Assembly: GCA_945903645.1 (NCBI GenBank)
Contig: CAMDOM010000026.1
Span: forward strand, 1 to 42,547
From: Chryseobacterium gleum
Lineage (GTDB): Bacteria; Bacteroidota; Bacteroidia; UBA10329
Length of the DNA: 42,547 nucleotides
Direction of reading: 5' to 3'
Under the pieces are notes generated by a model, which did no database searches, was not told where the DNA came from, and saw only the letters and a list, made by a program, of their open reading frames with translations. A program made the position numbers and the translations under genes. Shown here piece by piece: positions 31,410-40,105 of this stretch. Every line of letters starts with the position of its first letter. The stretch's first letter is position 1.

Positions 31410-32615
31410 TTAAATGCGTTCTATAATTGTGGCAATTCCCATTCCACCACCAACGCAAAGCGTAACTAACCCAACTTGTTTGTTTTGGCGTTCTAATTCA
31501 TCCAGTAGAGTTCCAATGAGCATGGCTCCGGTGGCTCCTAGTGGATGTCCCATGGCAATTGCTCCTCCATTCACGTTTACTTTATGGATGTCAACTTCTA
31601 AATCATCTATAAAACGGAGAACTACCGAGGCAAACGCTTCGTTCACTTCAAACAAGTCAATATCAGATGCATTCATTCCTGCTTTTTTTAGCGCTTTGCG
31701 CGAAACGGGTGCAGGGCCGAGTAGCATTATAGTTGGCTCGGTTCCAGTAAGAGCCATTGCGCGTATTCTGGCCCGTGGCTTTAGGCCGATATTTTGACCA
31801 ATAGCTTTGCTTCCTATTAAAGTCAAAGCTGCGCCATCAACAATTGCAGATGAATTGCCAGCATGATGCACATGATGAATCTTCTCCACTTCGGGATATT
31901 TTTTCAAAGCCAAACGATTGAATCCCACATCTTCACCTAGCTTTTGAAATGCAGGTCGCAATTCTCCCAATGTATCCGCTGTGGAAGTTGGGCGAATCAT
32001 TTGGTCTCTATCCAAAAGAATTGCTCCGCTTGAATCCGAAATTGGAAGTATTGAACGCGAAAAACGACCTTCTTCCCATGCTAATGCTGCTTTGCGATGC
32101 GAGTCTGCAGCAAAGGAATCTAACTGCCTTCTATCGTAGCCGTATTTTGATGCAATAAGATCGGCCGAAATGCCTTGTGGCACCAGACCATGCTTCATAA
32201 CAAATTCTCCATCGTCATACATCGCTCCTCCATCGGACGCAATTGGCACACGGCTCATACTTTCTACTCCACCTGCCACCAGCAAATCTGCCTGACCCGA
32301 CATAACATAAGCTGCGGCCATATTTATAGCCTCTAACCCCGAGGCACAGAAACGATTAATCTGCACACCAGCAGTAGTTTCGGCATATCTAGCTTCAATT
32401 GCTGCCGCTTTTGCAATATTCGCGCCTTGCTCTTTCACTGGGCTAACGCAACCAATTATGGCATCTTCCACCAAATTGGTGTCTAATCCATTTCGTTCGC
32501 GAATGGCATTAAAAGTGGCAGCCAAAAGCTCCACTGGTTTCACTCCTGCTAAGGCTCCATCGGCCTTGCCTTTTCCACGCGGTGTGCGAACCGAATCATA
32601 GATAAATGCTTCCAT
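31410..32615 (-). CDS. Thiolase (acetyl-CoA C-acyltransferase)
   Basis: The 401-residue protein has all thiolase landmarks: the nucleophile Cys90 in NRFCASGLEAINMA, NEAFASVVLRF, His357 in NGGAIAMGHPLGATG, and the acid/base Cys387 in LCVGGGMGIATI. This is the degradative-type architecture of about 400 residues, fitting fatty acid beta-oxidation or acetoacetyl-CoA chemistry; the chain length is not determinable. It stands apart from other beta-oxidation genes. It is divergent from an Rrf2 regulator, with 106 bp between starts if the ATG at 32722 is used, so regulation by that protein is possible. Confidence 0.95.
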   Translation of the reverse strand: MEAFIYDSVRTPRGKGKADGALAGVKPVELLAATFNAIRERNGLDTNLVEDAIIGCVSPVKEQGANIAKAAAIEARYAETTAGVQINRFCASGLEAINMAAAYVMSGQADLLVAGGVESMSRVPIASDGGAMYDDGEFVMKHGLVPQGISADLIASKYGYDRRQLDSFAADSHRKAALAWEEGRFSRSILPISDSSGAILLDRDQMIRPTSTADTLGELRPAFQKLGEDVGFNRLALKKYPEVEKIHHVHHAGNSSAIVDGAALTLIGSKAIGQNIGLKPRARIRAMALTGTEPTIMLLGPAPVSRKALKKAGMNASDIDLFEVNEAFASVVLRFIDDLEVDIHKVNVNGGAIAMGHPLGATGAMLIGTLLDELERQNKQVGLVTLCVGGGMGIATIIERI

Positions 32616-32698
32616 GGATGATGATTTTTGCCAATGATAGGCATTGTCTTTGAGTCGGAGAAATGTGGGGCGAAATTTTATTTTACAACCCCAAGAGT

Positions 32699-32706
32699 TA
32701 CATTTG
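32699..32706 (+). promoter_or_regulatory. -7 promoter element TACATTTG for the Rrf2 gene
   Basis: A perfect TAnnTTTG followed by C, 15 nt before the ATG at 32722. Because it lies inside the longest open frame, it supports the internal ATG rather than the TTG at 32644. Confidence 0.55.
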
Positions 32707-32721
32707 CAGAAATTTTCAAAA

Positions 32722-33147
32722 ATGCAACTTGATACCTCTTTCGCTAGCGCTATTCATATTTGTGTTTATCTTGAGAAATCAGGGAAAAGATTAGTCAATT
32801 CGAAAGAACTAGCCAGTAGTATTGGCACCAATCCAGTAGTTGTAAGGCGAATGGTGGCCAAAATGAAAGCGTTTGGCATTATAAAAGTTAAAGCTGGATT
32901 GGGTGGCGGATATGTGTTGGGCCGCTCGGCCAGCAGCATTACCCTGTGGGATATCTACCTGTCAATGAGAAAAGACAATCCGTTTAAACTGAAAGCTGGA
33001 AGTAACAAGGATTCAATAACAAATGGCTTGCCCGCTGCGCTAGAAGAAACGTTTGCAGACACGGAGTATGCTATGAAAAAACCTTTAGGAAACACCACGG
33101 TTAGGCAAGTATCAAGCAAAATTTCCGCGTTGGAACAGGCTGTGTAA
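32722..33147 (+). CDS. Rrf2 family transcriptional regulator lacking the Fe-S cysteines
   Basis: From Met at 32722 the protein is 142 residues. It has the Rrf2 winged helix: ASAIHICVYLEKSGKRL, recognition helix region KELASSIGTNPVVVRRMVAK, and wing AGLGGGYVLGRSASSITLWD. The three clustered Cys that hold an Fe-S cluster in IscR or NsrR are absent, so it belongs to the cluster-free kind (as in CymR-like members) and senses something else. The frame extends upstream to a TTG at 32644, but the promoter inside that stretch argues for the ATG. It is divergent from the thiolase and convergent with hflX (3-bp gap). Confidence 0.88.
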   Translation: MQLDTSFASAIHICVYLEKSGKRLVNSKELASSIGTNPVVVRRMVAKMKAFGIIKVKAGLGGGYVLGRSASSITLWDIYLSMRKDNPFKLKAGSNKDSITNGLPAALEETFADTEYAMKKPLGNTTVRQVSSKISALEQAV

Positions 33148-33150
33148 GCT

Positions 33151-34350
33151 TCAATAAAGAAGGTTGTCGTATGGGTAACGGTCTACGTGAATTGCCTTCA
33201 CCCGCTCGTAAAGTAAATCGCGCAAGGTTTCTACGTTTTCCTTGGTAGCTGCGGAAATAAACACGCAGTCTTTACCTTCCAAATTGCCCATCCAAGTTTT
33301 CTTCAAGTCCTCCAACGTCCAGTTTGCACGTGTGATTGGAGTCAAGTCGTCTTCGTCTTTTTTGATAAATGTGTAGGCGTCAATTTTATTAAAAACCATA
33401 ATAGTTGGTTTGTCCCGTGCTCCAATTTCCACCAACGTTTCGTTTACCACACGGATGTGGTCCTCAAAGTCAGGGTGAGAAATATCCACAACATGGACCA
33501 GTATATCTGCCTCTCGCACTTCATCAAGTGTGCTTTTAAAACTCTCTACCAATTGATGAGGTAGCTTACGGATAAATCCAACCGTGTCGGAAAGCAGAAA
33601 AGGCAGATTTTGCATCACTACTTTTCTTACTGTAGTGTCAAGCGTGGCAAAAAGTTTGTTTTCGGCAAAGACCTCTGATTTACTAATAAGGTTCATTATC
33701 GTGGATTTACCAACGTTGGTATATCCCACAAGTGCTACCCGCATAATTTGGCCGCGGCTTTTGCGCTGGGTAGCCATCTGTTTATCGATGGTTTTCAGTT
33801 GCTCCTTTAGCAAGGTAATCTTGTCGCGAATAATCCTGCGGTCGGTTTCAATTTCCTTTTCGCCCGCTCCACCGCGCGTTCCTGTTCCACCACGTTGGCG
33901 CTCCAAGTGGCTCCACATGTTGGTTAATCTGGGTAAAAGGTATTGATAGCGCGCCAAATTAACTTGAGCTTTAGCCTGTGCGGTTTGAGCCCGTTGATGA
34001 AATATGTCTAGAATTAAGAGGCTTCGGTCATAAATTTTCCGCTCGAAAATCTTTTCCAAGTTTCGAAGTTGAGAAGGACTCAAGTCATCGTCAAACACAA
34101 TAACATTAATGCCGTTTTCCTTCACGTAGGCATCAATTTCCAAGACCTTTCCTGAACCAAGAAAGGTTTTCGTATCTGGTTTAGGCAACTTTTGTGTAAA
34201 CCGTTTTCCAGTGATTAAACCTGCTGTTTCAGCCAAAAAAGCCAACTCTTCTAAATAATCCTGTACTTGCTGTTCGGTTTGATTGCCCTGTATAAGGCCA
34301 ACTAAAATAGCTGTTTCCGCTATAACCGCAGTTTCATGCAAAGTTCCCAA
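33151..34350 (-). CDS. hflX: GTPase HflX, ribosome-associated
   Basis: The 399-residue protein splits or rescues stalled ribosomes under stress, by family knowledge. The N-terminal HflX domain (VQDYLEELAFLAETAGLI, VIVFDDDLSPSQLRNLEKI) is followed by a coiled-coil linker with the family motif ERQRGGTGTRGGAGEKEIETDR (given here in part: RGGTGTRGGAGE). The GTPase domain has P-loop GYTNVGKST (residues 209-217), switch region LDTTVRK, DTVGFIRKLP, NKID and SAATKEN. In-frame stop TAA lies three codons before TTG at 34350, and the first in-frame ATG is deep inside the conserved domain. Translation therefore must start at a TTG (34350 or 34341). Confidence 0.95.
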   Translation of the reverse strand: MGTLHETAVIAETAILVGLIQGNQTEQQVQDYLEELAFLAETAGLITGKRFTQKLPKPDTKTFLGSGKVLEIDAYVKENGINVIVFDDDLSPSQLRNLEKIFERKIYDRSLLILDIFHQRAQTAQAKAQVNLARYQYLLPRLTNMWSHLERQRGGTGTRGGAGEKEIETDRRIIRDKITLLKEQLKTIDKQMATQRKSRGQIMRVALVGYTNVGKSTIMNLISKSEVFAENKLFATLDTTVRKVVMQNLPFLLSDTVGFIRKLPHQLVESFKSTLDEVREADILVHVVDISHPDFEDHIRVVNETLVEIGARDKPTIMVFNKIDAYTFIKKDEDDLTPITRANWTLEDLKKTWMGNLEGKDCVFISAATKENVETLRDLLYERVKAIHVDRYPYDNLLY

Positions 34351-34425
34351 TGTGCGTTAAGACGATCTTTAGAAGTTTTGTTTATCCTAATTCATGCTTT
34401 GGAAAGCCCTAGGATGAATGAACCA

Positions 34426-34456
34426 CAAAGATAGTTTAGAACCATCCACGACCCAA
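34426..34456 (-). promoter_or_regulatory. hflX promoter
   Basis: Minus-strand TATCTTTG (34426-34433) with TTTG ending at 34454, 20 nt apart, matches both Bacteroidota promoter elements. The -33 lies inside the 3' end of the upstream membrane-protein gene. The leader would be about 70 nt. Confidence 0.6.
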
Positions 34457-34882
34457 AGCTTCGCGAAATGGCCAAGGAATAGTTGCTAAAATAATCAACA
34501 TGCCAAGGGAGAAATAAATTACGGTTGCCTTAAATTTTTCAGCATCTGATTTTCTACGCTTGTACAATGCGCGGCCAACCGTAATAAGTGCAATGCCTAC
34601 TATCATTCCTGCTAAATGCTCCACGCCCCAAAACCGTGAAACTTGGTTGGACATCTCAATATTCTCGTAGCGATGGGTTAGGAAATAAAGTGTCAAACCG
34701 ATAACCAATTGAATATGAGCAAATATCACGGTGAATTTGTTCAATCGGTCATCAATATCATCCACCTCTCGTTTGGAGATTAGACCATTAATAGCATAGC
34801 CAATTGATCCAAAGGCTATAATCAGTAACAGCCAGCGGAGACCCGAATGGCTTGTGACGAGGTAACCATGAAATCCATACAT
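34436..34882 (-). CDS. Four-helix membrane protein (cytochrome b-like family)
   Basis: The 148-residue protein has four membrane helices at about 12-34, 50-68, 84-105 and 119-137, with His at conserved-looking positions: HSGLRW (His12), FAHIQL (about 55), and WGVEH (about 88). Homologues in Bacteroidota are sometimes labelled cytochrome B. The buried His residues could ligate haem, but that is unproven here. The C-terminus IPWPFREALGRGW is typical of the family as I recall it. It has its own promoter and is divergent from the amidohydrolase genes. Confidence 0.75.
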   Translation of the reverse strand: MYGFHGYLVTSHSGLRWLLLIIAFGSIGYAINGLISKREVDDIDDRLNKFTVIFAHIQLVIGLTLYFLTHRYENIEMSNQVSRFWGVEHLAGMIVGIALITVGRALYKRRKSDAEKFKATVIYFSLGMLIILATIPWPFREALGRGWF

Positions 34883-34898
34883 GTTGGTTAGTTTTAGA

Positions 34899-34906
34899 CA
34901 AATATA
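34899..34906 (-). promoter_or_regulatory. -7 promoter element TATATTTG for the four-helix membrane protein
   Basis: A perfect TAnnTTTG on the minus strand, giving a leader of about 11 nt to the ATG at 34882. The spacer to the divergent amidohydrolase gene is 132 bp. Confidence 0.5.
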
Positions 34907-35014
34907 TATAAAATCTCAATTGTTATGCAGCTGTCATTTAATCTTTTCTGCAATTTGCCTTATCAATGAAGCCCATTGAAATGCTAGCTTCGTGGCCCTT
35001 TTAGATTTAGACTC

Positions 35015-38000
35015 ATGGTACAGGCTTTCCTTTCATCTTCCATTCTTACTATTTTTTGTTCAGTTGCGGCTTTAGCTCAAGTTACATTCCCCATTAATGG
35101 AGTGAAAGACGATAACAAGACCATTTATGCTTTTACCAATGCAACAGTACATGTATCGGATAAGCGGATAGAAAAAGACGCCACATTACTTATTCAAGAC
35201 GGAAAAGTGCTTCAGGTAGGTGCGGGCATTGCGATTCCAAAAGGAACCGTAACGGTATCTTTAAAAGGGCGACACATTTATCCATCGCTTATTGATGCAT
35301 ACTCCAGCTATGGTATAAAGCCGATTGAAAAGAAAAAACCCGAACGTGGAGGTCAAAATGACACAAAAAAGCCTGGAGCATTTGCTTGGAATGAAGCTTT
35401 GCACCCAGAAATAAGTGCGGCCGACTTATTTCAACCCGATGATAAAGCAGCCGAAAAACTCCGCAACCTTGGTTTTGGAGCTGCTGTGGTGCTGATGCAA
35501 GACGGAATTGCACGAGGAACTTCTGCTTTTGTGCTTTGTGCTAATGGAGGGGCTAATACGGCATTAGTTCAAGCCAATGTGGCCACAAACTATTCTTTTT
35601 CTAAAGGCACTTCCACTCAAGACTATCCTTCATCTTTGATGGGAAGTATTGCCCTATTGCGCCAAACCCATTTGGACGCTCAGTGGTATTCTAGTCTTAA
35701 GGATAAAACTAAGGAGTATAATCTGGGCTTAGAGGCTTGGAGTAGTAGGCAAGCATTGCCACAAGTTTTCGAAGCTAAAGATGTTTTGAATGTGATTCGT
35801 GCCCAGCAAATTGGAAAGGAATTTGGCAAACAGTACATTTTTGTGGGCTCGGGGAAGGAATATCAGCGCATTGAGGCGATGAAAGCTACCAATGCCAAGT
35901 TCATTGTTCCCTTAAAAATGCCAGAGGCTTTGGATGTGGAAGATCCATTTGATGCGCAATTGGCGCAATATGCCGATATGCTTCATTGGGAACTTGCCGC
36001 TACTAATCTAAGAGCGATGAAAAACGCAGGCATTCCGTTTGCTTTAACGTTGTCAGGACTTGAGAAGGAAGCAGATTTTTGGCCTGCATTGCGCAAAGCA
36101 CTCGAACAAGGATTGGACTCTTCGGCTGCCTTAGCGTCACTAACTTCAGTTCCCGCTGAAATGTTTGCATTAAATGGAGTTGGAAGTCTCACTCCAGGAA
36201 ATTTGGCCAATTTCCTAATTACAACAAAGGACTTGTTTGATGAGAAAAATTCCATTCTCGAACATTGGATAATGGGCAAACGTCATATAGTAAATCCTGC
36301 TCCAGTGGAAGGATTGGCCGGTATTTACTCGCTAAAAGCGGGCAAGTTTTCAGGAAAAATTGAACTAATAGAAAAAGAGGGAAGCGTAACTGCCAAACTT
36401 ATACTCACCGATACATCTGGCATTGATCAAATGTTAAAAGTGGATGACCACATGGTTTCGCTCACCTTGAAAACAGAAAAGGAAGCTAAATCGGTATATC
36501 GTCTTTCGGGTGTTCGCACCAAACAATCCATAAGTGGACAAGGGCAAAATCCAAGTGGTGAGTGGATAGATTGGAGCATGAATTGGGAAAAGCTGGCGGA
36601 CAAAAAAGACGATAAAGACAAGAAAGGAGAGAAGAAGGACGAGAAGAAAGATTCCGTTTTAGGCGAAATATTGTATCCGTTCCTTCCATTTGGCAATGTG
36701 AAACTTCCTGAAGTTCAAACCATTTTGGTGCAGAATACCACTGTCTGGACCAATGAAAAAGACGGGATTTTAAAAGAAACCGATGTGTTGATTTCGGGAG
36801 GAAAAATTACTGCATTGGGCAAAGGACTAACCGCACCAACAGGAGCTACGGTTGTTGACGGAATAGGTAAGCACCTGACATCGGGCATTATAGACGAACA
36901 TTCGCACATTGCCATTAGCAATGGAGTGAATGAAGGCACACAAGCAGTAACTGCAGAAGTGAGCATTGCCGATGTGGTAGATTCTGAAAACATCAATATT
37001 TATAGGCAGTTGGCAGGTGGAGTTACGTGCGCACAATTGCTTCACGGATCTGCAAATCCCATTGGGGGACAAAGCGCACTTATAAAGTTGCATTGGGGGA
37101 AATTGCCCGAAGACATGAAAATCAAGGACGCTCCAAAGCACATTAAATTTGCTTTAGGAGAGAATGTGAAGCAAGCCAATTGGGGCTCAAATTACACCTC
37201 GCGTTTTCCCCAAACCCGCATGGGAGTTGAGCAGGTGTTTTATGATGCTTTTTACCGTGCGCGTCAATACAAGCAAGATTGGTCTGCATTCTCAGGAAAA
37301 AAAGAAAGTAGCGCGCCTCGCAAAGATTTAGAGCTTGAGGTACTTAATGAGATTCTAGATTCAAAGCGATTTATTACCTGCCATAGCTATGTACAAAGCG
37401 AAATAAACATGCTGATGCACGTGGCTGATAGCATGGGATTTACTGTGAATACGTTCACGCATATTTTAGAAGGATATAAGGTTGCGGATAAAATGGCTGC
37501 TCACGGAGTTAGTGGTTCAACGTTTAGCGATTGGTGGGCATATAAGTTTGAGGTGAATGATGCCATTCCTTACAATGCCGCAATTATGCACAAGCAAGGT
37601 GTGAATGTGGGTATCAATTCTGATGATGCCGAAATGGGCCGAAGACTGAATCAGGAAGCTGCCAAAGGCGTTAAATATGGAGGCATGAGTGAAGAAGAAG
37701 CATGGAAAATGGTGACACTTAATCCTGCCAAGATGCTGAAATTGGATGGTAGTACTGGAAGTATTAAGGTAGGCAAAGCTGCCGATGTGGTACTATGGAG
37801 CGACAATCCACTTTCGGTGTATACGCATGCCGAAAAAACATGGGTTGATGGCATCCTTTATTTTGACGAAAAACAAGATGAGTTGGCCAAACAAGCCTTA
37901 GCCAAAGACCGTAATCGCCTTATTCAAAAGATGGTGGCTGCCAAAAAAGGCGGAGCTAAAACATCTAAACCTGTGAAAAAGGAAGAACTGTTTTACCATT

Positions 38001-38047
38001 GCGATACCATGGAAGAACATGGTGAAGCACATGGTCACGGACATTAA
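35015..38047 (+). CDS. Secreted double amidohydrolase: inactive N-half, active-looking C-half, His-rich tail
   Basis: The 1010-residue protein has a signal peptide (1-21, ending ALAQ). Residues about 35-435 are an amidohydrolase-like domain whose metal motif D-x-H-x-H reads DAYSS (94-98), so both His are lost. A beta-rich linker (about 440-525) and a Lys/Asp-rich stretch (KKDDKDKKGEKKDEKKD, about 529-546) follow. Residues about 570-960 are a second amidohydrolase with His629 and His631 (GIIDEHSHIAIS), later His in ITCHSYVQSE and NTFTHILEGYK, and Asp in GINSDDAEMGRR. The protein ends EEHGEAHGHGH, a probable metal-binding tail. The relation is to imidazolonepropionase-like hydrolases; the substrate is unknown. 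The downstream paralogue starts 22 bp after its stop. Confidence 0.9.
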   Translation: MVQAFLSSSILTIFCSVAALAQVTFPINGVKDDNKTIYAFTNATVHVSDKRIEKDATLLIQDGKVLQVGAGIAIPKGTVTVSLKGRHIYPSLIDAYSSYGIKPIEKKKPERGGQNDTKKPGAFAWNEALHPEISAADLFQPDDKAAEKLRNLGFGAAVVLMQDGIARGTSAFVLCANGGANTALVQANVATNYSFSKGTSTQDYPSSLMGSIALLRQTHLDAQWYSSLKDKTKEYNLGLEAWSSRQALPQVFEAKDVLNVIRAQQIGKEFGKQYIFVGSGKEYQRIEAMKATNAKFIVPLKMPEALDVEDPFDAQLAQYADMLHWELAATNLRAMKNAGIPFALTLSGLEKEADFWPALRKALEQGLDSSAALASLTSVPAEMFALNGVGSLTPGNLANFLITTKDLFDEKNSILEHWIMGKRHIVNPAPVEGLAGIYSLKAGKFSGKIELIEKEGSVTAKLILTDTSGIDQMLKVDDHMVSLTLKTEKEAKSVYRLSGVRTKQSISGQGQNPSGEWIDWSMNWEKLADKKDDKDKKGEKKDEKKDSVLGEILYPFLPFGNVKLPEVQTILVQNTTVWTNEKDGILKETDVLISGGKITALGKGLTAPTGATVVDGIGKHLTSGIIDEHSHIAISNGVNEGTQAVTAEVSIADVVDSENINIYRQLAGGVTCAQLLHGSANPIGGQSALIKLHWGKLPEDMKIKDAPKHIKFALGENVKQANWGSNYTSRFPQTRMGVEQVFYDAFYRARQYKQDWSAFSGKKESSAPRKDLELEVLNEILDSKRFITCHSYVQSEINMLMHVADSMGFTVNTFTHILEGYKVADKMAAHGVSGSTFSDWWAYKFEVNDAIPYNAAIMHKQGVNVGINSDDAEMGRRLNQEAAKGVKYGGMSEEEAWKMVTLNPAKMLKLDGSTGSIKVGKAADVVLWSDNPLSVYTHAEKTWVDGILYFDEKQDELAKQALAKDRNRLIQKMVAAKKGGAKTSKPVKKEELFYHCDTMEEHGEAHGHGH

Positions 38048-38068
38048 GCTGATTTTTCAATTATAACA

Positions 38069-39376
38069 ATGCATTTCATGAAAAACGTAACTCTATTTTT
38101 TATTGGTTTAGCGATTGCTGCGGTTGGATTCGCGCAAACACCATCACCGGGCAAATTGCCGCAGAAACCCATTGTTTTAACTGGAGCTACTGCTCATTTG
38201 GGTAATGGTGCGGTGCTTGAAAATGCAGCCATTGGAATTGCTAACGGCAAAATTACCTTCGTTTCTTCCCTTAGTGTCATTCGTCTTAACGCGCAAGAAG
38301 CTGATATTATAGATGTAAGTGGTAAGCATGTGTATCCAGGTTTTATCAACCCAAACAACACGCTCGGAATAACGGAAGTAGATGCAGTTCGTGCTTCAAA
38401 CGACTTTGCGGAAACGGGAATTTTTAACCCAGAAGTTCGGTCAATAATTGCTTTTAATACCGAAAGCAGACTTAATTATACGGTGCGAAGCAATGGCGTG
38501 TTAATCACTCAAGTTACTCCAAGAAATGGCCGCATAGCTGGTACATCATCCATCGCACACTTGGACGGTTGGAATTGGGAAGACGCAATAGTTCTTGAAG
38601 ACGATGGCATTCATATCAATTGGCCTAGACGATTCAATCGTTCGGGATGGTGGGGAGAGCCCGGACCAGTTAAAGCCAATGAGAAATATGCCGAAGAAGT
38701 AGCCGCGTTGAAAGATTTTATGCTTCGAGCTAAAGCATATTCGGAGCAAAGCAATCCTGAAATGAATTTGAAAATGGCCGCTTGCAAAGGATTGTTTGGC
38801 GATACTCAGCGCATGTATTTACGCGCTGATGATGCTAAAAGTATAACAGATGCAGTTCTTTTTGCCAAAGCAGTTGGGGCGGCATTTCCAGTTATTGTTG
38901 GTGGCAGCGAGAGTTGGCAGGTTGTGAACCTTCTACTCGAATATAAAGTGCCTGTAATACTTGAGCGCACACATTCACTTCCAGTTGGGACGGATGATGA
39001 TATAAAACAACCTTTTCGCACACCTGCATTGCTGCATAAGGCAGGTATAGTGTTTTGCTTCAATTATGAAGGCGATATGGAAGCAATGGGCTCGCGAAAT
39101 TTACCTTTCACAGCTGGAACAGCAGTTGGTTATGGTTTGCCTTACGAAGAAGCTGTAAGCGCGCTTACGGGTAATACTGCTACTATCCTAGGATTAAATG
39201 ATAAATGCGGAACGCTAACCGTGGGCAAAGACGCTACATTGTTTGTCTCTACAGGTGATGCGCTCGATATGCGAACAAACAATGTAGAACGGGCATATAT
39301 CCAAGGTCGACTTATTGATTTGGACGACCCGCATAAGCAGCTATCTCGCAAGTACGAGGCAAAATACGCTAAGTAA
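38069..39376 (+). CDS. Secreted amidohydrolase-like protein lacking the HxH metal site
   Basis: The 435-residue protein has a signal peptide (residues 1-22, ending GFAQ; Met4 is an alternative start). It is an amidohydrolase-like fold similar to the N-half of its neighbour (ATAHLGNGAVLENAAIGIAN, KHVYPGFINPNNTLGITEVD). Where active members have D-x-H-x-H it has NPNNT (94-98), and the late Asp segment is FNYEGDMEAMGSRNLP. The C-terminal GTLTVGKDATLFVSTGD closes the beta-sandwich. It is probably a non-metal pseudoenzyme or a partner subunit of the larger protein. Operon position and shared style support a complex; this is inference. Confidence 0.88.
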   Translation: MHFMKNVTLFFIGLAIAAVGFAQTPSPGKLPQKPIVLTGATAHLGNGAVLENAAIGIANGKITFVSSLSVIRLNAQEADIIDVSGKHVYPGFINPNNTLGITEVDAVRASNDFAETGIFNPEVRSIIAFNTESRLNYTVRSNGVLITQVTPRNGRIAGTSSIAHLDGWNWEDAIVLEDDGIHINWPRRFNRSGWWGEPGPVKANEKYAEEVAALKDFMLRAKAYSEQSNPEMNLKMAACKGLFGDTQRMYLRADDAKSITDAVLFAKAVGAAFPVIVGGSESWQVVNLLLEYKVPVILERTHSLPVGTDDDIKQPFRTPALLHKAGIVFCFNYEGDMEAMGSRNLPFTAGTAVGYGLPYEEAVSALTGNTATILGLNDKCGTLTVGKDATLFVSTGDALDMRTNNVERAYIQGRLIDLDDPHKQLSRKYEAKYAK

Positions 39377-39496
39377 AAGCCGTTGTCGGCAGCTTCGGTA
39401 TTTTCTTAGTCAGACAACTCTTTCGGTGTAGTTTAGAAACCGTAGCGAGTTGATTAACGGAAGATTAAAACGATTAAGCTATACTATATTTATGGC

Positions 39497-40105
39497 TTAG
39501 CCATTTATCGCTACCACCTCGGTTACTTCACCAGGCAAACGATTTTTTAGTAATGCTTCAATCCCGTTTTTGAGGGTAACAGTACTCGATGGGCAGCCGC
39601 TACACGCACCCCGAAGCACCACACTTACAACGCCATCTTTGAAGCCTTTGAATGTGATATTGCCACCATCTTGCGCCACAGCTGGACGAATTTCCTCTTC
39701 CAGAATGCTGATAATTTGTTCTTCGAGTTCGGAAGCAGGTTCAGCATGACCCGCCATAACGCTGGCTTGCTCTTGAGTCACCGTGCTCATGTCTGGCAGT
39801 TCGGCAATTACCACACCTCCATCGTTTAGAAAATCGCGTACAAACTCGCGTAATTCTAGCACTACATCTTGCCAACTTACCATGTCGCTTTTTAACACAG
39901 TAATAAAATTGGATTGGATAAATACTCCGTTCACAAAAGGGAATTTGAATAATGCCAACGCCATCGGGCTTCCCTTAGCCTCTTCAATAGAAGTATATTC
40001 CGCCAAACCGTAGTCGAGTAAAATGCGATTGGCCACAAACTTCATTGTGGTTGGATTAGGTGTGCTTTCTGCATACACCGTATATATGGCTCTTGTTTCT
40101 ATCAT
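39497..40105 (-). CDS. nfu: Nfu-type iron-sulfur carrier
   Basis: The 202-residue protein has an Nfu_N domain (residues about 8-95: YAESTPNPTTMKFVANRIL, GSPMALALFKFPFVNGVFI) and a C-terminal NifU domain (127-195) with the Fe-S-binding CxxC Cys168/Cys171 in GACSGCPSST. It should accept and deliver 4Fe-4S clusters in the cytoplasm, including to lipoyl synthase in related systems. Its ATG directly follows the TAA of the large T9SS gene with no gap, so translation may be coupled. An internal promoter is also possible; I saw no clear TAnnTTTG just upstream. Residue 1 could be later, as the family core begins near YTVYAEST. Confidence 0.95.
   Translation of the reverse strand: MIETRAIYTVYAESTPNPTTMKFVANRILLDYGLAEYTSIEEAKGSPMALALFKFPFVNGVFIQSNFITVLKSDMVSWQDVVLELREFVRDFLNDGGVVIAELPDMSTVTQEQASVMAGHAEPASELEEQIISILEEEIRPAVAQDGGNITFKGFKDGVVSVVLRGACSGCPSSTVTLKNGIEALLKNRLPGEVTEVVAING

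Noticed and set aside
32644-32721. TTG-initiated extension of the Rrf2 regulator
   Set aside because: It contains the TACATTTG promoter element, and the Rrf2 fold begins at the ATG at 32722.
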